This document shows, piece by piece, positions 57,163 to 64,000 of a DNA stretch of 64,000 bases. The translations under genes and the position numbers were made by a program. The notes under the pieces are model-generated. The model was given only the letters and a program-made list of their open reading frames with translations, did not search any database and had not been told where the DNA came from. Numbering within the stretch: position 1 is the stretch's first letter; every line of letters begins with the position of its first letter. Origin of the DNA: Cerioporus squamosus (taxonomy: Eukaryota; Basidiomycota; Agaricomycetes; Polyporales; Polyporaceae); NCBI GenBank assembly GCA_022592435.1, contig JABYQS010000076.1:62001-126000 (forward strand), in the 5' to 3' direction.

Positions 57163-59514
57163 CTACGAGAAGAGGTCGACGAGGATCGTGATGATACCGA
57201 GAACTGTACGATCGCAGGAGATCTCGTTCAATACAGGCCCGACGATCGAGAGACGGAGGTTACGCACCGATCTCGACGGCAATGAGCGCGATGACGATCT
57301 GCTCGAGGCGTTCGGCATGCCGACTCGTGACCGTCTCCTTGAGCAGCTGGAGCATGTCCTGAAGGACTTCCACGCGGGAGTTAAGGAGGTCGATGCGCTG
57401 GGGTATCTCTAGGTAGCTGCGGGCGGCGTCGTATAGTGGTTGGAGGTCGGGGTATGTCCAGAAGACCTCCTGCGCGTGTGGAGAGTGGTTAGTGGCCGCG
57501 TTCGCATGGTTGGACGGTGCACGTAGTACGTACCGGCGAGTCCAAGACTGAGCCAACGGAGTTGATATTCGTGCGGAGGAGGAACAGCTCCCCGATCTTC
57601 CGCATGATCTCCTTATGGTTCATGTCAATCTTACCGGTCTCGCTGATGATCTCAGGGATGTCCTTCGTCTCCTCGATGGTGGTCGAGATGAGGTTCTCGA
57701 ACTGTGAGCATAGTGTGAGGATGTCTGGTCAACGAGGACGACGCGGACGAGCACAACGCACCAATGATATCTTCACAGACTGCGCGAGCGCGTGCGACAG
57801 CGAGAGTTTCGTCCTGTCGCGGACCGCGTCAGACCGTCATGACGGGTGCTTAGGGTCGCGAACTCACATGTAGCTCGAACCCTTGCGTAGCGTGATCACA
57901 TCGTTGTATATGCTAACGTACGTCGAAGATGAGCAGCCGCTCCGGCGACGATCGAGGGCAGGCGCACATACCGACTGTAACTCGCATAATAGAAGTTGAG
58001 ATCCTCCATTTCGACGTCCTGCGGCGCTGAAGAAGGGGTCAGTGCCTTCCCTGTGCGCGCGTCGACGCCACAAGGCCGCGACTCACCTAACCGCTCGACT
58101 TCGAACCGCTTCCTGTAGGTAGCGTGAGCCCGGGGCCTGCGAACGACCGTACAAAACGCGCTTACAATGACGAGAGGAACCGCTTCTCTTGCGCTTCGGT
58201 CATGCCCCAGATGACGACCGTGCCGTACTCGAAGATGAAGATTTCTGCCTCGGTAGGTGTCTCTGAGAACTTGCTCCTCTTTTTGCTCCTCCCCCCGTCC
58301 ACCTGCTGCTGCTCGGCTTCTGTACCTGGCTCGCCGTCTTGAGACGCCTCAGGTACGAGCTCTGGCACGCCGAGCAGGTCCCCCGTTCTACTCTGGTGAG
58401 AAGACGCGGTCTGGAAGCGAACGCGTGACTGCGTCGAGGGTTGGTTCGAGGTGGAAGAGGGCGGCTCATATACGTATGGGGTATAAATCACGTCGACTAT
58501 GATTCGGGGGTTCGTGTGGTAGGACCCTCGGCGCGCATTGAAGAACTTCATCAATTCAGGAAAGCGGTACGAGCTGTACAAGAGGCGTCAGCTTTCGTTC
58601 ATGATACATGCATCCCACAAAACCAGTAGTTTGACGGCATAGAGTGAAACTGGAAGGATATGTGCATTGTGAGGATGCAGCTAAGTCGTCATTGAACCAT
58701 CCATGTACGGACTCTCTCGATGCCGTCTTAACTTACGTCACCGCTGACTGGCCATAGGGACACTGTACACGGGCATGCCTGGAGGCATATCTGTGTCCCT
58801 TGGCCAGTACAAGGTTGCTTCATGCTCGTAGCGGAACCATTGGCACGTCATGCACTCCTGACTAACGTCCGCGCATCTTCGCAAATGAACGTGAAACTTC
58901 TTCCGACACCCAGACCGTGGCTCTCACTCAAGTGACGACGGCTGAATAGTGAAAGTCCACATTCTCATGTGAAGAGAGAGAGCTGAAGTGTCCATCTGCG
59001 GTTCCCCGTGCCGAATTGTAAACTCTCGAGAGCTTTATGTGAGACGTACCTGGCAGTTGCATATGCAGTCACCCGAGGGAGGGATTTGGCCTTCTTTTTG
59101 GTCAGGCGAAGCGCATCTCTGCGCGCCGTCCCAGCGGGAATAAGGTCAATCTGATTGTACACCTGTCGAGAGAGAACGAAGTGGAACACCACGCGGTAAG
59201 ATTCGAGACCGCTGCGAGGACGGCTTCCGCCAACGACCACTCACCTCGACGTCTTCGGGCTCCGTGTCCTCATCAACCTCCTCTTCCTCGCTGTCGGCCA
59301 GCGTGCCGGACCCTTCACCGGCCTCATCTGCTGCTCTTGGGGGTGGTGGGGCTTGTGCAGGCTTGTCCTTCTGCAAAACGGGTTCGGCATGCTCGGGCAG
59401 GACTTTCAGCTTCCCCGCCACTTTCGTAGACCGGTTGGCGCCGCGCGCCTTGGACTCTCCGGCATTCGTCCCAGGCAATGCTGGCGGTTTGGGGCCTGGT
59501 TGGCTGGCAGACAT
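57163..59514 (-). CDS. DUF155 family protein (RMD1/RMD8, Sif2/Sif3-like)
   Basis: Starts MSASQPGPKPPALPGTNAGE with an acidic, disordered leader. The DUF155 core follows: IDLIPAGTARRDALRLTKKK, LPRVTAYATASSYRFPELMK (the last part after a 476-nt intron), IFIFEYGTVVIWGMTEAQEK, MEDLNFYYASYSSIYNDVIT and LRKGSSYMTKLSLSHALAQS. Next come KISLFENLISTTIEETKDIP and, near the end, ERLEQIVIALIAVEIVLGII, a membrane helix closing with TILVDLFS. Relatives include yeast RMD1/RMD8 (cytosolic or vacuolar/meiotic roles) and mitochondrial RMND1. About ten introns, in frame throughout. The stop is at 57163-57165. It is divergent from the J-protein gene. Confidence 0.88.
58574..59049 (-). other. 476-nt intron with an internal palindrome
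   Basis: Donor GTACGT after ACTGCCAG and acceptor TGTACAG before CTCGTACC join TAYATAS to SYRFPEL. Other introns of this gene are 45-70 nt. In its middle, 58748-58763 and 58793-58807 form a 15-bp stem with one bulge, around a partly self-complementary 29-nt core, so a 60-nt hairpin is possible. Confidence 0.75.
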
Positions 59515-59956
59515 GTTTCGGGCAGCGGCGGCGAGGGCAGATCAAACGTGTGGGCGAGCGAAGTGGGCACACGGTGACGGACAGCAGGGAAGGACGCGAA
59601 GGACCGGCAAGCCGGTATGATCTCATACCCACAAACGCCCACGGGGTTACCGCGGCTACTTACCCGTGTTCTTATTGAGTTCTTATCGCGATTGAGTCTC
59701 CTATTGAGAGATTAACGCACCATACTTGTGGGAAGTAAGTAACTATCAATAGCGGATAACTCACACGTTAGAAGGATCATTAATCAGTGCTATGTCGGGC
59801 CATTACGTCCTTGCATATTGCGAACCCCAATTCCAGGGCTTGTTCTGCATCCTGCACCTGCTCGTCGCCTCTTCTTGCTTTCTCCTCTCACGAGCTCTTC
59901 CTGATGCCCGCCTGCTGAAGAAGGAACCAGCACGCTGAACCGCGAATCGTCTGAAG
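59515..59956. promoter_or_regulatory. Divergent promoter, DUF155 gene / J-protein gene
   Basis: 442 bases between divergent start codons, with an AT-richer patch at 59,670-59,790. No binding site could be assigned. Confidence 0.45.
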
Positions 59957-62900
59957 ATGTCTGCCAACGCGGATGCCGGCAATATGGGATCCATTCCGGC
60001 AGACGACCCGGAGTATTACTAGTGAATTCCTCACCGCCACGAAGGACGCCACGACGGCTCGCTAACACTATTGGACTGGAAATAGCTCGGTACTCAATCT
60101 TCCCAAGACTGCATCCGAGCAGGAAGTCCGCGAACGCTACAGGCAGCTGTCCATCGTCTTTCACCCGGACAAGCAGGTCGACGAAGCACGGAAAGAGGCA
60201 GCTACGCGACAGTTCCTCGAGGTTCAGAAGGCGTATGAAGGTGCGTGGGTCATCGTATCCTTGTGCCGACCGCTCTCTCAAACACCCGATGCAGTCCTGT
60301 CCGACCCAGTAACACGGTGCGTACAGTCATGTACCTACCATCCCGCGACTCGTGTTCATGTTCCATTCAGTCGTGCATATGATATACTAGGTCAGATTCG
60401 TTTCTCTACAGAGCGCGGCATGAATGTCAGCGTACTTAGCCAGAAATGTCGCAAGGGCAAAGCGGAAACAGCCCGAACACCCTGTTGACTCCCCGACGTG
60501 CGAGTTCAATCACAGTAATGTTGTTCGGCTGGGATGCCTAAGGCGCAATCCACGGCTGCTCCGACTCTGCTTCTGATTGCAAGGTGACCATAGGGCTGAC
60601 CGACCATCAGTGCAGGTCTTGAAGGCATCGCACTCGTCCGCTCGAGTGACTTCGGCCATGTGGCGGAGGAAGAAGTAAGCAGTCCCAAGTTCTGACGCCA
60701 AACGCACGATCTTTGACGTAACTGTGCGACACCAGTTCGAAGAGGAGCTGCGACGACGACAACGCGAACTGGACCGGCTGCGGGTCGAGCAAGCCGTGTA
60801 TCCGAAGGGCACCGTGACAGTTGGCATCGATGCCTCCCCTATCTTCGATGACGAGTACGAGGAAGAGGACGGCTCTCCCGTGTCCTCGTGGCAGAATTTC
60901 TGGCTTGCGCTCAGGGACGTGAGGAAGAACCAGTTCGCTGTTCGCCACCGTGTCCAGGTGAGCAACTTGATGCATGTACCACGACGAATTTGCTGACATC
61001 TGAAGGGTAGACAGAAATCAAGAAGGGAACGTCGGTCGTACTCACAAGTCGCGTTTCCTACGGATCGGGGCCCGGCAAGAGGCCAGTCGTCAGTCCCACA
61101 TTGTTCGGAACTGTACGGCATCAGTACTCTCCTCGTCTGAACTTCCAGGTTAGCATGTATTCTCCGGTTCACCTTACCGTGGTTCTCATCTCTTGGGCAT
61201 CACCAGGCGACGACAAGCCTCCTCAATGTCACCGGTGTCGCTCTGAAAGGTGTATACCGCGCAGACGATTACGTAGTGGCATGCCAGTCCGAGGTGCATC
61301 CTGTGATGCTCCTGCAACCCTTCACGTACCGGAGGGGCCAGACCATTCTCCTGCCACCCCTGACCGTAGCTATCTTCCGGCGTCTGTTCCCGAAGTCCCC
61401 CACGCAAGGCTCCCTGGAAGTTTCCCTCAACCCATCCGGCCCAGGAATTTCCATAGGAGTAACATCATCAGCCTTCCACGACAGTTCTCTCGAATCGACC
61501 CTGGATGACGAGCCCCCATACGTGGAAACTGGTGTTCGCGCGCCGTCGTCGTCTGGCCTCGCTCTCTATACTAGCGACTGGCAGATTGGGTTCGATCTTG
61601 CAGGTATTTCCAGCGGGCTGAGCGGCCGTTACGGCATAACCTTGCTGGAGCTAGGCGTGCATCTGCAGACGGTGCTGCGCCTCGGTCTTGCTGGCTTGAC
61701 GTGGCTGGTGGGAGGGGAGTGGCGCGGACCTAATACCACCATCGGTGCGAACGTCAGCGTTAACCCTGACGGCGTCGTGCTTCGCCTGGAGTGAGTCCAG
61801 TCTTCTCCGCCGTATCGTTACGCCGCTGACGGTTCTTGTAAGCGCATCCTATCACGGGCAGGCACTGTCGCTTCCAATCATTCTCTCACACGAGCACAAC
61901 GAGTCCCTCGGTTTCTGGACCGCCGTGCTGCCATGCACGGCTCTCGGGCTGTTCTACTACTTCGATCTTCGGCCTCGCCGTCGCAAACAGAGAATTGAGT
62001 CCGTGCACATTCTCATCACGTACGCCAGGCCGTAATCCTCACGATGTCATGCAGATACCTCCACGAAGCGCGCCGTCAGTTGCGCGAAGAAAAATCGGAC
62101 TTGCTTCGCCAATGGCAAGAGACCATCTACCTCCTGCAAGACACGGCGTCGAGATATATGCGCGCCGAAGAAGCATGTGATGGTGAGTCTGACTTTGTGA
62201 TTGAAGAGGAGCTTACTCTGAAGACTGCCGCTTGGGTGGTTCACACAGGTCTAATTATTCTAGACGCGCGATACGGTCCATCAGAGCGGGACGAGGGGAC
62301 CGAAGGCCTCGACGTGGACGTTACCATCCCCGTGCAGGCTTTAGTAAACTCGAGCCAGGTATACGTTCCGGGGAAACGGAGCAAGGTGCGCCGTCCCATT
62401 TCATCTCACTGCGCCTTCCCCGCCTCCCGATATGGCCGTTGTTGTGTGCGAGTGGCCGAAGCCCGGACCCGGAGCCTTTCTCCTATTTGACCACAGCGTC
62501 GGGTCGCGGCTGCCGTGGCGTCTCAGGCAGTTGAGCAGATTGGCGGCTGTCCCACAGGCTATAGTCGATGGCGCAGACAGCGAAGCCTGTGGTCAGCTGT
62601 CGTACGACCTCGTCCGTTGCCCCTCCAGACGCGTACTGGACACCGAGAGAAGGGGAATTAAGGCCCGCTACGGGGCTAAGTGCCTTGTGCTCGTGGCTTG
62701 CCGCTGTTGCCGATATCTACCACCGGTGAAGGACGGGTTCTGCCATCAGCATAGAACACTCTGCTTCAATCTGACTTCTGCGTGCTAACAAGTGCTTTCC
62801 TATCATGCTACAGGCGGGCATTCCAGGTTTCTATGACCCCGTTGCAGGAGTCCCGAAAACGTTGCGCATACGCTATAAATTCCGCGGCCGAATGCACTAC

Positions 62901-63106
62901 GCAGAAATTCCCGACTATATGCCGGTCGTGATTCCCCTGAAAGGTGCGTGCTCAGATTGGCATCTGTTCTTACCTCGTGGTGGTCGAGGCAGTCCGAGTT
63001 CTGCAATTCTGCATGAGAGCTGCGGTTCCCTGCATCACACTGCGGGTCGAGCCTATTTCTGGAGACTGATATACTTTTATCTGTCGTAGATCACTTGGTG
63101 GAATGA
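59957..63106 (+). CDS. J-domain protein, DNAJC11 type (DUF3395)
   Basis: Starts MSANADAGNMGSIPADDPEY. The J domain spans about residues 18-90 (YYSVLNLPKTASEQEVRERY, then the signature HPDK, then VLSDPVTRRAYDILG). An acidic/Arg-rich helix and VYPKGTVTVGIDASPIFDD follow, then beta-rich segments (EVSLNPSGPGISIGVTSSAF, LGVHLQTVLRLGLAGLTWLV), which in DNAJC11 form a barrel-like part. The DUF3395 domain closes the protein: ARRQLREEKSDLLRQWQETI, SKAGIPGFYDPVAGVPKTLR and IRYKFRGRMHYAEIPDYMPV, ending VIPLKDHLVE. DNAJC11 associates with the mitochondrial MICOS/SAM complexes and cristae shape, so the same location is inferred here. About twelve introns; two are long (225 nt at 60391-60615 and 428 nt at 62386-62813). 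The frame is intact to the TGA at 63104. Confidence 0.9.
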
Positions 63107-64000
63107 GGGCGCGGTCGTCCTGGCGGCTCGCGCATGACTTTGGACGTGTCTTCTGCGATCAGTCGCGTTCATCATCATGGGGACCCACATCCCAGTCGGT
63201 CCGTCTTCCTGCTCGCCGGTCACGCCTGGGCATTTGTAACCAAGGCGTACGCTACAACCCCCGCTTACCGCTAACTTGGCAACGGTCATATAGTTATTGT
63301 ATCGGGACACCGTAATCCGTAATCGAACCCCACGCACCCCCTTCTCCGCCTAGGTCTCCCCAGAACTGAAATCGGCGTCATCAGTGCGTGAAAGTTAGCT
63401 CACGCCCGCGCCAGCGGACTGGCGACGCCTTGCGTGCCACGCCCCCTTCACGAATCAGCCTTCGAGCCTTCCAACTCCGACCGAAGCCTGAAGGCGTCTT
63501 GCGATCGGAACCCGGACGCGTGCGGTGACGCCCATTCCACTCATTCACTCGAGCACCTTTCTAGATGCGCCGCCAGCCAAGGCGACCGTCCGCATCCTCC
63601 GCTGCAACACGGGTGATTAGCTGACGGCGACCCGGCGCACGAGCAACCTCGAGCCGTCGTTCTGGCCACACAGCGGTTTCGTGAATCTTCTATGGCACGC
63701 CTGCTTCCCATCGAGGCGAGCTCGAGCATGAACGTGGGCCCCCTCGAAATCCCCTCTGGGCCTGGCACAAGCTCTTCTGGCGCGCTTCTCGCTGACGCCC
63801 TCCTTCTCCGACGGCGTGGCCGCGCTTCCCGATCTGGGCGTGCGCGAAGTCGGGTGCCCAGGCACTCGGCCGTCGTTAGACTCCTGAACAGTGTGCGTTG
63901 TTCTTGGGTGACTGAAGCCTGAAGCTTGAAGCTCCGTCGACAGCCCAGTCTGTTCGGCGAAGGGCGCAGGCTTCGGGGCGCATCTGGAGACGATCCGCAT
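63107..64000. other. Right end of window; possible start of a further gene
   Basis: No gene could be confirmed. A plus-strand ATG at 63,692 opens a Ser/Gly-rich frame (MARLLPIEASSSMNVGPLEI) that could be the first exon of a gene running out of the window. A minus-strand frame, open from the right edge to 63,617, is an alternative reading of the same GC-rich stretch. Neither shows a domain. Confidence 0.3.

Overview
This window is a GC-rich, gene-dense fungal chromosome segment, almost certainly from a basidiomycete (Agaricomycetes). Nearly every gene is cut by many 45-75 nt introns that start GTRNGT, carry a CTGAC-type branch point about 20 nt before the end, and stop in CAG/TAG. The gene families are also typical: DUF6533-type seven-helix proteins, F-box/LRR proteins, basidiomycete-type monooxygenases. 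No RNA gene, CRISPR array or autonomous transposon was found. I rebuilt the gene models by joining exons so that conserved motifs stay in frame.

Layout. 1-16 kb: the 3' part of an F-box/LRR gene, a 2-kb gene-poor stretch with a 232-bp foldback element, a DUF6533 membrane protein, a histidine acid phosphatase, a second F-box/LRR gene in inverted orientation, a 3-beta-hydroxysteroid-dehydrogenase-like reductase, and divergently the GPI-anchor glycosyltransferase GPI3. The phosphatase and the second F-box gene each carry an apparent one-base frameshift.

16-33 kb is the accessory part. It holds two inverted copies of an acyl-CoA oxidase-like gene; the left one has lost its C-terminus through a 31-bp deletion. 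Between them lie a small 87-residue gene, a cytochrome P450, a divergent monocarboxylate-type MFS transporter and a seven-helix membrane protein. An NCS1-type purine/cytosine permease follows. Oxidase, P450 and exporter together look like a small metabolic cluster. About 0.6 kb of the two oxidase copies, introns included, is almost identical while the flanks are diverged, which points to gene conversion.

33-64 kb is mostly housekeeping: prolyl-tRNA synthetase with an in-frame upstream start that would add a mitochondrial presequence, a B-type cyclin, mitochondrial isoleucyl-tRNA synthetase (with a 1,034-nt intron inside its HIGH motif), a DJ-1-family protein, a coiled-coil/His-rich protein, the ribosome-biogenesis factor ENP2, an acyl-CoA synthetase containing what looks like an AT-AC intron, an arabinitol-type alcohol dehydrogenase, a DUF155/RMD1-type protein and a DNAJC11-type J-protein. 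Several pairs are divergent and share short promoters.

Main points for a second look: the duplicated oxidase cluster and its conversion tract, the AT-AC intron, the possible dual-targeted ProRS, ultra-short exons (3 and 8 nt), and a few oversized introns that may hold insertions.
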